In this document: positions 46,201-55,020 of the stretch, piece after piece
Layout of the letters: every line of letters starts with the position of its first letter
Position numbering within the stretch: position 1 is the first letter of the stretch
From: Flavobacterium lacus
GTDB lineage: Bacteria; Bacteroidota; Bacteroidia; Flavobacteriales; Flavobacteriaceae
NCBI RefSeq assembly: GCF_003268815.1
Contig: NZ_QLSV01000005.1
Span: forward strand, 206,635 to 270,634
Reading direction: 5' to 3'
DNA: 64,000 nucleotides
Translations under genes and position numbers: made by a program
Notes under the pieces: model-generated
Databases searched by the model: none
What the model saw: only the letters and a program-made list of their open reading frames with translations
Told to the model about the DNA's origin: nothing

Positions 46201-46590
46201 TTTCATACATACTCAATAGATGGAACAAATTACCAAACCGCTAATACATTTACCAATTTATTGCCTGGAATTTATACCGTTTATGTTCAAGATTCCATTG
46301 GGTGTGGAACAATTACAGAAGTGGTTTGGCTTTTATATTATCCAAAATTCTTTACCCCTAATGGTGACGGATATAATGATAAATGGTTAATTACAGATTC
46401 CCGTTTGGAAGATAATTTTATTGTCCATATTTTCGACCGTTATGGAAAATTAATTACTGTTTTTAATTCTAAAAGCGATGGTTGGGACGGAACCTTCAAT
46501 GGACAACCTTTATTTTCTGCAGATTATTGGTTTATGATCTATCGAAATGACGGACGTACACACAAAGGACATTTCAGCTTGAAAAGATAA
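43288..46590 (+). CDS. T9SS type B sorting domain-containing surface protein with repeated Cys/Gly motifs
   Basis: This 1,100-residue secreted protein has a signal peptide (about 1-22, ending FSCAF). It ends in a type IX secretion type B C-terminal domain (about 1,020-1,100), with FTPNGDGYNDKW, FDRYGKLITVF, GWDGTFNGQPL and ADYWF. In between, a motif of the form LPxGxYxFxIxDxCG recurs at about residues 159, 357, 446, 538 and 739, with a weaker copy at 992. It probably marks immunoglobulin- or SprB-like beta domains. The protein is expected to be exported and held on the cell surface; an adhesive role is inferred. A TTG at 43270 would add six residues; ATG 43288 gives the better signal peptide. 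Confidence 0.9.
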   Translation: MSIFRILFLLTWLMFAQFSCAFELNLSITNESCPGNGSIEFVISNPDATGTISFVVFKLPDTSIPYATPTLSSINGLVAGDYLVIATETIGNQTTTQQGTVTITNTFTPLSYSVNYLNQSCSNLSNVVVNINSGIATSFEITAGPVLFSPQMSNIFSNLPEGTYTIRVFDVCGIAIVTTFTVSYSPLGLTIGNPILNNTVPPSCDNTMISNSIYPNDGAVIAYPLLINYTVFAPDGSPNFTSNETIVSGNPLETSISTTFPNFTFTNFSYSLEITDNCGITTSQNFTANLASSVSVTLNRQPCDSNYFTINTANLIPPFQLNFDTIPSGFTPENFNADYPGPINSSAIVFGGQENLVPLGDYNFTILDSCGREQSVAFSIVQNTIVPSITTGNNGCYVNDGFIKIAIPINEIVGATVVVAPPAFPFPLPHNVTNQLVDGVIQLNPVPIGFYEITILDECNTSFEIEAIEVPIFENQGLTYNERVGCALGTTSIRIDSNNASITNILITAAPSSFGQNIPFNASNFITANDGVFFMNNLPPGDYSFEVDDECGFSNSLTVTLNEYIINNATFNPIFNCGSFDINLNFLSNGVNGQSFWLQKLIDPLTNSWGHPETNVIYPQNSSPNGTNSIVLTNNSMNFNFVFNGEFRVTRKFNAYQNGNDITNQADETKVCLEIFNPTFVFNEALEIIDINRSPCSDNGVLDVVVNAMGQAPIQYKLILRNGEIINLDNGNSPLFFNLPLGLYTLQIEDACGNIKTQVFDVDTLKSIINSLEPTDMVICVPSITNNERFNLTNQISTMIHPDDLEQYTVTFYTSLNNAQQNINPISNPSNFNPISNPQTIYTRIILDLLPSCYEVKSFTVFVGEIPFINLSSDYLVCDELPFTVTINNPLPNTHYVWSDGTVGESFTVSTYGTSAVNVTAATTFNNSNLICDNTKIITISISEPPVINSITTVDWTENQNVITVNSNNSGFHTYSIDGTNYQTANTFTNLLPGIYTVYVQDSIGCGTITEVVWLLYYPKFFTPNGDGYNDKWLITDSRLEDNFIVHIFDRYGKLITVFNSKSDGWDGTFNGQPLFSADYWFMIYRNDGRTHKGHFSLKR

Positions 46591-46754
46591 ATCTGATGCT
46601 TCGTAATATAAAAACTCTAAAAACAGCTTTTTTCATAACAATCTGTTAATTAAGGCATTTCATCGAAAAAAGGAGGTTTTACTAGGTTGATTTTTTGTTT
46701 TTATTTACTTTTGAAACTAGTTACCTTTATAAGGTTAAAAATAAATTTGGGATG

Positions 46755-46785
46755 AAGCTCCTCTTTTTGGAGGAGCTTTTTTTAT
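46755..46785 (+). terminator. Rho-independent terminator
   Basis: AAGCTCCTC at 46755-46763 and GAGGAGCTT at 46770-46778 form a perfect 9-bp stem followed by a T-run. It is the first good terminator after the T9SS gene (165 bp downstream) and could instead end a short RNA started near 46714. Confidence 0.75.
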
Positions 46786-46912
46786 GCAAATTATTTTTTA
46801 TAAATTTGTTTTACTAAAAACTAGGCCTCTCTTTTTAGTATATCATTCATATTTCTTTTTGAGAAATATACAATTCATTATAATTCCAAAAACCAAAAAC
46901 CACTACACACGT

Positions 46913-46948
46913 AAAAAGACTTTTGAAATCAAAAGTCTTTTTTTATTT
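46913..46948. terminator. Rho-independent terminator
   Basis: AAAAAGACTTTTGA at 46913-46926 pairs perfectly with the segment at 46929-46942 and continues into a T-run. No gene lies immediately upstream on the plus strand. Confidence 0.75.
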
Positions 46949-46966
46949 ATTCAGTTTATTCCAAAA

Positions 46967-46995
46967 AAAAAGGTGAAATTGCTTTCACCCTTTTT
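46967..46995 (-). terminator. Terminator, probably for terC
   Basis: On the minus strand GGTGAAA pairs with TTTCACC and is followed by about nine T; on the plus strand it is flanked by five T as well. It lies about 130 bp after the terC stop. Confidence 0.65.
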
Positions 46996-47126
46996 GCCCC
47001 AAATTTATCCATAAACTTAACCTACTTAACTTATGGTGATTCAAAAGTATACTAGTACTTCCGTTAAAAAAAATATTTCTGTTAATAGGAATATAAAATC
47101 GATAAAAAGCTATTTTTCAATCATTT

Positions 47127-48062
47127 CTAATCTTTACTTCTAAGAGAAACAACAATTCCTATCCCTAAAGCAAGGGCGATGAATCCCAAGGAAACCCATT
47201 CCGGGAATTTAATATGATGAACCAAAAGCATTTTTATACCAACAAATGTTAGAATTGCTATTAAGCTGAATTCCAAATGAGCAAATTTGTTAAGCATGTG
47301 CGATAAAAAGAAATACATTGATCGCAAACCTAAAATAGCAAAAATATTGGAACTAAACACTAAGAAAGGATCGGGAGTTATAGCTAAAATTGCTGGAACG
47401 CTGTCTAATGCAAACAAAACGTCCATGAGTTCAATAACAATCAATGCCACAAAAAGAGGAGTTGCTGCAGTAATATGCCTTCTTTTTACAAAAAAATGCT
47501 CTTTTTCCATGTGCATGGTGATGGGCATTATTTTTCTGAGGGTACGATAAATAAAAGATTTTTTGGGGTTAAATTGTTCTTCGTCTTTTTTAAATAACAT
47601 TTTTCCGGCCGTAAATAATAAGAAGAGACCAAAAATATAGGTCATCCAACTAAACTTATTTATCAGTATGACACCAAAGAAAATCATGAGACCTCTAAAC
47701 ACTATTGCCCCGAGAATTCCCCAAAAAAGAACCCTATGCTGGTATTTCTGCGGAATTCTAAATGAGGAAAAAATAACTGCAATCACAAAAATATTATCCA
47801 CACTTAAGGACAACTCGATGAGGTATCCGGTAATAAATTTCATCGACGCAATGGCGGGTTCATAATTTTCTGGATTTGAAATATATTGATTACCATAAAG
47901 CCAATAAATAACTCCGGAAAAAACAAAAGATAACGTAACCCAAATTCCAGTCCAAATTCCGGCCTCTTTAGAACTAATTATGTGAGGAGTTTTGTTAAAA
48001 ATTCCTAAATCTAAGGCTAAAAACAAGACAATTGAAGCAATGAAAATAATCCAGACAATCAT
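47127..48062 (-). CDS. TerC/Alx-family membrane protein
   Basis: This 311-residue inner-membrane protein of the TerC family has about eight or nine membrane segments. Conserved acidic motifs are present: ALDLGIFNK near the N-terminus, LSVDNIFVIAVIF and MDVLFALDSVPAILAIT. TerC/Alx proteins act in manganese export and help metalate secreted enzymes in other bacteria; tellurite resistance is the historical name only. No tellurite operon surrounds it. It is a single minus-strand gene; a DUF4294 gene lies upstream 45 bp away in the same direction. Confidence 0.9.
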   Translation of the reverse strand: MIVWIIFIASIVLFLALDLGIFNKTPHIISSKEAGIWTGIWVTLSFVFSGVIYWLYGNQYISNPENYEPAIASMKFITGYLIELSLSVDNIFVIAVIFSSFRIPQKYQHRVLFWGILGAIVFRGLMIFFGVILINKFSWMTYIFGLFLLFTAGKMLFKKDEEQFNPKKSFIYRTLRKIMPITMHMEKEHFFVKRRHITAATPLFVALIVIELMDVLFALDSVPAILAITPDPFLVFSSNIFAILGLRSMYFFLSHMLNKFAHLEFSLIAILTFVGIKMLLVHHIKFPEWVSLGFIALALGIGIVVSLRSKD

Positions 48063-48107
48063 ATTTTTTTTGTGTAAATGTAGTCAAGAATACGAATCAA
48101 AAAATAA

Positions 48108-48818
48108 TTAATTTTCTGCTTGTTTGTCTTTTACTTTTTGGACTTTCTCTCTCCAAATTCGAGATAACTCCACATAATCTATTGCATCTGCAGGAGGCTG
48201 CCTTTGCAATCTACCTTCGTTAAAAGCTTTAATTAAAATACTTTCTATCAAAAAATCTTCGGTCACTGTAAACGGATCATATTCTTCCTTTAAATCGATA
48301 TCAAACACTTTTGCCGTATTACTTGCCCAGAAAGCTTTCCATCCACTTTTTAAGTCTTTTACTAATGTGTAGGTGGTTTTTCCGGTTTGACGGTGTATCA
48401 ATTTTACTAAAATCTGCCCTTGCTTACGTGACAACTTTTTAAGTTGCTCCTCAAATTCATTTTCAAGATAATTTTCTACAATTTTAAAATATTTCTTTTT
48501 TTCACGTTCTGTTTTAAATTTTCCCATGTTTTGATTCAATTTGGTCAAATTATCTGCAGCAACCTTAGCATAAGGATAAACTTTTATAACCCGTTGTTGA
48601 AGTAAGAGAAACTTTTTTCGATCTTCATCTACCTTATTTGATTTTTTACCGGTAACAACCACTTCATCTAAATCAAGCGATGTTCTTAAGATGGAATCAT
48701 TACCTATTAAATAATAAATTACCGTAGAATCCTTCTTGGTTTCAGTTTCCTGTCCAAAAGCAAAGGTTGTAATGAGTAAGCATACTAAAAATACCAGATT
48801 GGGTTTCATTTTTTTCAT
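48108..48818 (-). CDS. DUF4294 domain-containing exported protein
   Basis: This 236-residue protein has a signal peptide (about residues 1-23, ending FAFGQ), then a DUF4294 domain (about 75-215). Its characteristic core is VIKVYPYAKVAADNLTKLN and the later GQILVKLIHRQTGKTTYTLVKDL. The domain is, as I recall, found in Bacteroidetes and has no known function. The segment VVVTGKKSNKVDEDR before the domain resembles a plug-like or linker sequence. It is divergent from the M42 peptidase gene at 48896, with a 77-bp shared spacer, and is probably transcribed into terC. Confidence 0.82.
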   Translation of the reverse strand: MKKMKPNLVFLVCLLITTFAFGQETETKKDSTVIYYLIGNDSILRTSLDLDEVVVTGKKSNKVDEDRKKFLLLQQRVIKVYPYAKVAADNLTKLNQNMGKFKTEREKKKYFKIVENYLENEFEEQLKKLSRKQGQILVKLIHRQTGKTTYTLVKDLKSGWKAFWASNTAKVFDIDLKEEYDPFTVTEDFLIESILIKAFNEGRLQRQPPADAIDYVELSRIWREKVQKVKDKQAEN

Positions 48819-48895
48819 AAATAAAAATCAAAAGTAAAGATTTATACTATAACTGTGTTATCTTATTTATATTTTAGCAAAAAAATACAAAATCT

Positions 48896-49984
48896 ATGTC
48901 AGCAAAAACCATACTAAAAAAATCATCACTTACTTTTTTAGAGAATTATTTAAATAATGCTTCTCCAACCGGATACGAATCAGAGGGTCAAAAACTTTGG
49001 ATGGAGTATGTTAAACCGTATGTTGATACATTTATTACAGATACCTACGGAACTGCTGTTGGTGTAATCAACCCTGATGCGGCCTATAAAGTGGTTATTG
49101 AAGGGCATTCTGATGAAATTTCATGGTATGTGAATTACATCACTGATAACGGATTGATTTATGTCATCAGAAACGGTGGTTCCGATCATCAAATCGCACC
49201 TTCAAAACGGGTTAATATTCATACCAAAAAAGGAATTGTAAAAGGCGTTTTTGGCTGGCCTGCAATTCATACCCGAAATCGCGGTAAAGAAGAAACGGCT
49301 CGTATTGATAACTTATTTATCGACTTAGGCTGTTCAACCAAAGAGGAGGTAGAAAAAATGGGCGTTCATGTGGGCTGCGTAATTACCTACCCAGATGAAT
49401 TTATGGTATTAAATGAAAATAAATTTGTCTGTCGTGCTATCGATAACCGAATGGGTGGATTTATGATTGCCGAAGTGGCTCGTTTATTACACGAAAATAA
49501 AAAGAAATTGCCTTTTGGTTTATACATTACCAATTCTGTTCAGGAAGAAGTTGGTTTGCGTGGTGCCGAAATGATCACTAAAACCATAAAACCCAACGTG
49601 GCTATTGTAACTGATGTTTGCCACGACACCACCACCCCAATGATTGACAAAAAAATTGAAGGTGAAACGCAAATTGGAAAAGGTCCGGTCATTACCTATG
49701 CTCCGGCGGTACAAAATAATTTACGTGAACTAATTATAAACACAGCAGAGGAAAAGAAAATTCCGTTTCAGCGTTTAGCATCTTCTCGAATTACAGGAAC
49801 AGATACCGATGCGTTTGCCTATAGTAATGGTGGCGTTGCGTCAGCTCTAATTTCACTTCCTCTTCGCTATATGCACACCACCGTTGAGATGGTTCATCGA
49901 GATGATGTGGAAAACGTAATTAAATTAATTTATGAAACCTTGTTGAAAATTGAGAATAACGAAACGTTCTCCTACTTCAAATAA
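48896..49984 (+). CDS. M42-family metallopeptidase
   Basis: This 362-residue cytosolic aminopeptidase belongs to family M42 (tetrahedral/glutamyl aminopeptidases), which uses two divalent metals. The metal-site motifs are in order: IEGHSDEISWYV, CRAIDNRMGG, the catalytic SVQEEVGLRGA and VTDVCHDTTTP, with the terminal ligand in RYMHTTVEMVHRDD. The length is typical. It is single, with a terminator at 50000-50032 right after it. The natural substrates are short peptides. Confidence 0.93.
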   Translation: MSAKTILKKSSLTFLENYLNNASPTGYESEGQKLWMEYVKPYVDTFITDTYGTAVGVINPDAAYKVVIEGHSDEISWYVNYITDNGLIYVIRNGGSDHQIAPSKRVNIHTKKGIVKGVFGWPAIHTRNRGKEETARIDNLFIDLGCSTKEEVEKMGVHVGCVITYPDEFMVLNENKFVCRAIDNRMGGFMIAEVARLLHENKKKLPFGLYITNSVQEEVGLRGAEMITKTIKPNVAIVTDVCHDTTTPMIDKKIEGETQIGKGPVITYAPAVQNNLRELIINTAEEKKIPFQRLASSRITGTDTDAFAYSNGGVASALISLPLRYMHTTVEMVHRDDVENVIKLIYETLLKIENNETFSYFK

Positions 49985-49999
49985 AAATAACTAAAATTT

Positions 50000-50032
50000 A
50001 AAATTCCCGATGCTATTTTTCGGGAATTTTTG
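50000..50032 (+). terminator. Rho-independent terminator
   Basis: AAAATTCCCGA at 50000-50010 pairs with TCGGGAATTTTT at 50020-50031, 16 bp after the M42 gene stop. Confidence 0.82.
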
Positions 50033-50044
50033 TTTTAAAAATGA

Positions 50045-50052
50045 TAGCTTTG
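50045..50052 (+). promoter_or_regulatory. -7 promoter element TAGCTTTG
   Basis: A perfect TAnnTTTG match, 17 bp before the ATG of the LETM1-related gene. No -33 TTTG is at proper spacing. The leader would be about 10 nt. Confidence 0.45.
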
Positions 50053-50068
50053 CAAAAAAATAAAAGCA

Positions 50069-51262
50069 ATGATAAATCCTTCTGCACAGGGTTGGGTAGA
50101 TAAGTTTTTCAGCAAATATTATTTGTTGAATTCACCTTATTTACATAACACAAAGGATTTTTATTGTAAAACGAGAGAAACCGGTTTCATCTATGGTCAT
50201 GTGGTTAGTATTGATACATTGGAACCTTTATCAATCCGAGGATGGACTTCGGAAGAAGTTTCTAAAGTGGCTCTACTAAATACACTTTTTGGCATTTATC
50301 AGTTGACTGAAAAAAATCCCTCAAAAAATTCTTTTATCGATTTGACCTTGGATTTTTATAATTTAATGCATCCAAAAGGTTTTTCATTTTTTAAAAAGAT
50401 GCTACCTTCTGAAAGTAAGGCCATTCAATTAGAAAAAATAATTGACGCAAGGGTGCAAACCAATGACAATCTTTTGATTAAAAACTTTTCGCACATAGTC
50501 ACCAATGCACTTTTGTTTATTGATGTTTTGTCCTTCCATAATTATTTAATAAACAAAGAAATAACCAAGGGTTATGTTCAAAAACTGGAAGAAACCATTG
50601 TAGGTATTGTTACACTTGCTTTAACAACCAAATCAAACAAATCGCAGTATGATGATTTGTTAATTAAATTATTTGAAACCTCTGTACGATACACCAAATT
50701 TTCAGGATTCAAAACAACTGATTTAAAAGCCTTGAATTTAGATTTTCTTCAAACCGATTTAGAAAAATACTACGTCATGGATTTGGCAGGTATGGCAATT
50801 TGGTCTGATGAAAAAATGGAAAAAAATGAAGTTGCCTTTTTATATGATTTAGGTGGCATCTTTAAATTTGAGCAATTTTATGTTATTGAGAGTTTATCAG
50901 CTATTGATGAATTTATTAAAAAACATAGAAATGATATTCCGTATTTCAATTATTCCAACCCGATTAAGCATTTTTATGATCAAACTACTCAGACAGTTGT
51001 CATGCTTATCACTCGAAATAAAAAGCGGTTGCATAAAGAATTGACTGAAAGTAAAGATTTGGTCAAACTTCTAGCCGCTTCTACAACCAGAGAACTCAAT
51101 ACTGACGAAAAGAAACGAATGAAAAAACAATTGTTGGATGTCTGCAAAACCGTACCATCGCTAACCATTTTTTTGCTACCCGGCGGAAGTTTGCTTTTGC
51201 CTATTTTGATAAAGTTTATTCCGCAGATGTTACCTTCTGCTTTTAATGAGAACTTGGATTAA
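50069..51262 (+). CDS. LETM1-related biofilm-associated protein
   Basis: This 397-residue protein has a C-terminal segment resembling the LETM1 domain of the mitochondrial inner-membrane protein family. The segment QLLDVCKTVPSLTIFLLPGG (about 355-375) is followed by LLLPILIKF and FNENLD. The rest is helical without clear membrane helices except that hydrophobic stretch. In Flavobacteriia these are annotated as LETM1-related biofilm-associated proteins; function is unproven. It is a lone gene converging on the cysteine-synthase-family gene. Confidence 0.78.
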   Translation: MINPSAQGWVDKFFSKYYLLNSPYLHNTKDFYCKTRETGFIYGHVVSIDTLEPLSIRGWTSEEVSKVALLNTLFGIYQLTEKNPSKNSFIDLTLDFYNLMHPKGFSFFKKMLPSESKAIQLEKIIDARVQTNDNLLIKNFSHIVTNALLFIDVLSFHNYLINKEITKGYVQKLEETIVGIVTLALTTKSNKSQYDDLLIKLFETSVRYTKFSGFKTTDLKALNLDFLQTDLEKYYVMDLAGMAIWSDEKMEKNEVAFLYDLGGIFKFEQFYVIESLSAIDEFIKKHRNDIPYFNYSNPIKHFYDQTTQTVVMLITRNKKRLHKELTESKDLVKLLAASTTRELNTDEKKRMKKQLLDVCKTVPSLTIFLLPGGSLLLPILIKFIPQMLPSAFNENLD

Positions 51263-51323
51263 AAAAAACAATAAAAAGGAAGATTTTCTATATTATTTCT
51301 TGTGTAATGGAATCTACTTCTTC

Positions 51324-52364
51324 TTATTTTATGAACTCAATTTTTTGAACTTCTTCCATATTCACACTGTCAAAAAAGCCTTGCTCATTCATCCATTCAT
51401 CACTAAATACTTTACTCATATAACGTGAGCCGTGATCCGGAAATATGGCAATTACATTAGAATTTGCATCAAACTCCCCTTCTTCGGCAAATTGTCTAAT
51501 AGCTTGAACGACTGCACCGGAAGTATATCCAACAAACAAACCTTCTTTCACGGCAATTTCTCGTGTAGTGTGAGCACTTTCCTCGTCGGTTACTTTGATA
51601 AATTTATCAATGATGTCAAAATCTGTTGCCGTTGGAATTAAGTTTTTACCTAAACCTTCTATTCGATAGGGATAAATCTCTTCATTGTCAAATTCTTTGG
51701 TTTCATGGTATTTTTTCAACACAGAACCATACGCATCAACCCCTAAAATTCTAATATTTGGATTTTTTTCTTTCAAAAATTTTGCGGCTCCTGATAAGGT
51801 TCCACCCGTTCCACTACAAGCAATTAAATGTGTAATCTGACCGTTTGTTTGTTCCCAAATTTCAGGACCGGTAGATTTGTAGTGAGCATCAACATTTAAT
51901 TGATTAAAATATTGATTAATGTAGATAGAGCCTTTTGTTTCCTCGTGTAAACGTTTCGCTACATTATAATAGGAACGTTCATCATCGGCAGATACGTGTG
52001 CTGGACAGACATATACTTTTGCTCCCATACTTCGCAACATATCAATTTTATCGCGAGAAGACTTTGAACTTACAGCCAAAATGCAGTTATATCCTTTGAT
52101 AATGCTAACCATTGCTAAGCTAAATCCTGTGTTTCCGGAGGTTGTTTCTATAATTGTATCACCCGGTGAGAGTATTCCTTGCTTTTCAGCCTCTTCTATA
52201 ATGTAAAGTGCAATTCTGTCTTTGGTTGAATGACCTGGGTTGAACGATTCAACCTTAGCATAAAAATTACCTTCTAAATTATCTGTAATTCTATTGAGTT
52301 TAACTAATGGCGTATTCCCAATTAAATCCAATACACTATTATAAGCTTTTATCTGTTCTTTCAT
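51324..52364 (-). CDS. PLP-dependent cysteine synthase family protein
   Basis: This 346-residue enzyme is of the cysteine synthase / cystathionine beta-synthase family (fold type II). The PLP-lysine is in [15 protein letters not shown], the substrate loop is [11 protein letters not shown] and the phosphate-binding glycine loop is [13 protein letters not shown]. The C-terminal half has [16 protein letters not shown]. The probable reaction is beta-replacement, making cysteine or cystathionine from an O-activated serine. ATG at 52364 is preferred over the TTG at 52382. The minus-strand -7 element TAAATTTG occurs upstream around 52420-52430. Confidence 0.9.
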   Translation of the reverse strand: MKEQIKAYNSVLDLIGNTPLVKLNRITDNLEGNFYAKVESFNPGHSTKDRIALYIIEEAEKQGILSPGDTIIETTSGNTGFSLAMVSIIKGYNCILAVSSKSSRDKIDMLRSMGAKVYVCPAHVSADDERSYYNVAKRLHEETKGSIYINQYFNQLNVDAHYKSTGPEIWEQTNGQITHLIACSGTGGTLSGAAKFLKEKNPNIRILGVDAYGSVLKKYHETKEFDNEEIYPYRIEGLGKNLIPTATDFDIIDKFIKVTDEESAHTTREIAVKEGLFVGYTSGAVVQAIRQFAEEGEFDANSNVIAIFPDHGSRYMSKVFSDEWMNEQGFFDSVNMEEVQKIEFIK

Positions 52365-52440
52365 AAAAAATATGTTAGTCAAGGCAAACTTCTATTGTTT
52401 TTGGCAACCTTAAAACCTTGCAAATTTATAAAAAAAAATT

Positions 52441-54573
52441 TTACTTTTCAATTCCTTCTAAATCTAAAAGAAAACTAAACTCTTTTGCCAGCTCTTTTAA
52501 GGCTTCAAATCTTCCTGAAGCCCCACCATGACCCGCATCCATGTTTGTATCTAAAAATAATAAATTTTTATCTGTTTTTAATGTTCGTAATTTGGCCACC
52601 CATTTTGCCGGTTCCCAATATTGTACTTGAGAATCATGTAAACCGGTAGTCACAAGCATATTAGGATAATTTTGTGCTTTTAAATTGTCATAAGGCGAAT
52701 ATGATTTCATATAATCATAATATTCCTTGTCATTCGGATTTCCCCATTCATCGTATTCACCGGTAGTTAATGGAATTGTTTCATCCAACATGGTAGTAAC
52801 TACATCTACAAAAGGAACTGCAGCAATCACCCCATTGTATAATTCAGGAGCCATATTCACTACTGCACCCATCAACAAACCTCCGGCAGAGCCTCCTTGT
52901 GCATATAATTTCTTGGGATTGGTATACTTTTGTTCTATTAAAAATTTTGAACAATCAATAAAATCAGTAAACGTGTTTTTCTTTTTTAATAATTTTCCGT
53001 CTTCATACCATTGACGCCCCATATCTTCTCCGCCTCGGATGTGGGCAATCGCATAAATAAAACCCCTGTCGAGTAAGCTTAAAATAGTAGAATCAAAATT
53101 AGGATCCATCGAGTTGCCGTAGGAACCATAGGCATATTGCAGCAACGGATTATTTCCGTCTTTCTTCACTTCTTTGCGGTAAACCAACGAAATAGGAACT
53201 TTTGTTCCATCCGTTGCGGTTGCCCATACCCGTTCTTCTTTGTAATTATTTTTATCAAATTTTCCACCCAAAACAGCCATTTCTTTCTTCACTTCTTTTG
53301 TTTTGGTCTTCATATTAAAATCGATAACCGAATACGGAGTAGCTAACGATTGATAGCCATAACGAAGAATATCAGTATCAAAATCTACATTAGTTCCTAC
53401 AAAAGCGGAATATGTTTCAATTTCAAACGGCAAATAATACTCACCGCTGCCACTCCAAGGCATGATACGGATTTTGTTTAAACCATTTGAACGCTCCTCG
53501 ACAACCAAGTAATTTTTAAAAATTTCAATTCCTTCTATCAAAACAGCTGCGTTGTGCGGAATCAAGTCCACCCAATTCTCGGATGTTGTAGCGGTATCCG
53601 GCGTTTTCATTACCTTAAAATTGGTTGCTTTGTCTTTGTTGGTAACAATGTAAAAATGGTCATTATAATGTGAAATATTGTATTCTAATCCTCTTGTTCT
53701 GGGATGAAAAACGTTAAATCGATCAGTAGGCTTATTGGCATCTAAAATCTGAAATTCTGAGGTCAACGTACTACTGCTGTTAATTACCAAGAATTTCTTC
53801 GTTTTTGTTTTGGCAATGTATACACTGAAGGTTTCATCTTTTTCATGAAAAACCAATTCGTCTTTTTTGGCATCAGAACCCAAAACGTGTTTGTGAATTT
53901 TATCCGAACGTAAGGTAACTTTTTCTTTAGTGGTATAAAACAACGTTTTGTTGTCGTTAGCCCACACAGCTGCACCGGAAACATTTTCAATTTTGTCTGA
54001 CAAAAGTTCTCCGGTCTCTAAATTCTTTACCTGTAAGGTGTAAATCCTTCTTCCTACTTTATCGGTAGAAAACGAAACCAATTTGTTATCTTCACTCACA
54101 TTCAAACCGCCTAAATTGAAATAAGATTGCCCTTTTGCCATTTCATTGCAATCAAACATAATCTCTTCTTTAGCCGTTAAACTTCCCTTCTTTCGTGCAT
54201 AAATCGGGTATTCTTTCCCGGTTTCAAAGCGGGTAATGTAATAGTAACCGTTATATAAATAGGGAACAGACTCATCGTCTTCTTTGATACGCGACTTCAT
54301 TTCCTCAAACAAATCTTTTTGAAAAGCCTGCGTGTGAGCCGTCATTTTCTGGTAGTACTCATTTTCATCTTTAAGGTACTGAATCACTTCCGGATTTTCG
54401 CGGTCATTCAACCAATAATAAGGATCTACACGTTTATCCCCATGTTTTTCAAGAACAGTATCTTTTTTAGCCGCAATTGGCGGCACTATGTTTTCTGACA
54501 TATTAGCTTCTTTTTTTTGACAAGAAGTTGCAAAAATAACACAAACTAAACTTAACGCTAACGATTTATTCAT
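52441..54573 (-). CDS. S9-family oligopeptidase B-like serine peptidase, lipoprotein
   Basis: This 710-residue enzyme of the prolyl-oligopeptidase family (S9A) resembles oligopeptidase B, which cleaves after basic residues in short peptides. A lipoprotein signal peptide ends ATSC (Cys18), placing it in the envelope rather than the cytosol. The N-terminal beta-propeller covers about 80-430. The hydrolase domain has the nucleophile in [12 protein letters not shown], the Asp in [13 protein letters not shown] and the His in [10 protein letters not shown]. It diverges from the YbaB/EbfC gene at 54644 across a 70-bp spacer. Confidence 0.92.
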   Translation of the reverse strand: MNKSLALSLVCVIFATSCQKKEANMSENIVPPIAAKKDTVLEKHGDKRVDPYYWLNDRENPEVIQYLKDENEYYQKMTAHTQAFQKDLFEEMKSRIKEDDESVPYLYNGYYYITRFETGKEYPIYARKKGSLTAKEEIMFDCNEMAKGQSYFNLGGLNVSEDNKLVSFSTDKVGRRIYTLQVKNLETGELLSDKIENVSGAAVWANDNKTLFYTTKEKVTLRSDKIHKHVLGSDAKKDELVFHEKDETFSVYIAKTKTKKFLVINSSSTLTSEFQILDANKPTDRFNVFHPRTRGLEYNISHYNDHFYIVTNKDKATNFKVMKTPDTATTSENWVDLIPHNAAVLIEGIEIFKNYLVVEERSNGLNKIRIMPWSGSGEYYLPFEIETYSAFVGTNVDFDTDILRYGYQSLATPYSVIDFNMKTKTKEVKKEMAVLGGKFDKNNYKEERVWATATDGTKVPISLVYRKEVKKDGNNPLLQYAYGSYGNSMDPNFDSTILSLLDRGFIYAIAHIRGGEDMGRQWYEDGKLLKKKNTFTDFIDCSKFLIEQKYTNPKKLYAQGGSAGGLLMGAVVNMAPELYNGVIAAVPFVDVVTTMLDETIPLTTGEYDEWGNPNDKEYYDYMKSYSPYDNLKAQNYPNMLVTTGLHDSQVQYWEPAKWVAKLRTLKTDKNLLFLDTNMDAGHGGASGRFEALKELAKEFSFLLDLEGIEK

Positions 54574-54583
54574 AAAAAAATTA

Positions 54584-54615
54584 TTTACTCAAAACTATGC
54601 AATATACTACATTTG
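54584..54615 (+). promoter_or_regulatory. Promoter of ybaB/ebfC
   Basis: TTTA at 54584-54587 and the perfect -7 TACATTTG at 54608-54615 are separated by 20 bp, 28 bp before the ATG. Confidence 0.6.
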
Positions 54616-54643
54616 CAGTTCACAAACCATAAAAATTATTAAC

Positions 54644-54970
54644 ATGTTTGGAGACCTAATGGGAATGATGGGGAAACTTAAAGAAACCCAACAAAAAATC
54701 GAAGAAACTAAAAAACGTTTAGACCACGTTTTGGTAGACGAACAAAGCAATGACGGGCTTTTAAAGGTAACATTAACCGCAAATCGCACATTAAAATCAA
54801 TCGATGTTCACCCCACTTTGCTCGAAGACAAAGAGCAATTAGAAGATTATTTGATTTTGGTTATGAACAAAGCCATCCAAAAAGCAACCAACGTAAACGA
54901 AACAGAACTCGCTGCAGTCGCCAAAGACGGGATGCCGAATATCCCGGGAATGGATATGTTCAACAAATAA
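54644..54970 (+). CDS. YbaB/EbfC family nucleoid-associated protein
   Basis: This 108-residue small DNA-binding protein forms dimers and coats the nucleoid. The YbaB pattern is visible: [21 protein letters not shown] (helix 1), the strand with [19 protein letters not shown], and a C-terminal helix ending NIPGMDMF. In many bacteria ybaB lies beside dnaX/recR; here it stands by itself. A heptanucleotide repeat array follows the stop. Confidence 0.92.
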   Translation: MFGDLMGMMGKLKETQQKIEETKKRLDHVLVDEQSNDGLLKVTLTANRTLKSIDVHPTLLEDKEQLEDYLILVMNKAIQKATNVNETELAAVAKDGMPNIPGMDMFNK

Positions 54971-54975
54971 CCGAA

Positions 54976-55006
54976 AACAGACAACAGACAACAGACAACA
55001 GACAAC
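54976..55006. repeat. Heptanucleotide tandem repeat AACAGAC
   Basis: Four perfect AACAGAC units plus AAC (54976-55006) begin 5 bp after the ybaB stop. This simple-sequence repeat is outside any gene. Confidence 0.85.
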
Positions 55007-55020
55007 TTTTTAAGAAGCGA

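Larger units (their letters stand above)
46591..47126. other. Gene-free spacer with three hairpin terminators
   Basis: No convincing gene is present; the 76-codon plus-strand frame at 46784-47014 is Phe/Lys-rich and runs through two hairpins. Three strong hairpins (46755-46785, 46913-46948, 46967-46995) occur with TAnnTTTG elements at 46706-46713 and 46801-46808. This could mean one or two short RNAs between the surface protein and terC. Confidence 0.5.

Noticed and set aside
46784..47014. A 76-residue plus-strand reading frame
   Set aside because: The composition is Phe/Lys-rich, it spans two terminator hairpins and no promoter-to-start arrangement supports it.
47127..48062. Tellurite resistance determinant
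   Set aside because: TerC alone is not evidence for tellurite resistance; no ter operon genes are near, and TerC/Alx proteins are broadly distributed.
54976..55006. Possible CRISPR array
   Set aside because: The units are seven bases long, directly adjacent and without spacers, so this is a simple tandem repeat.
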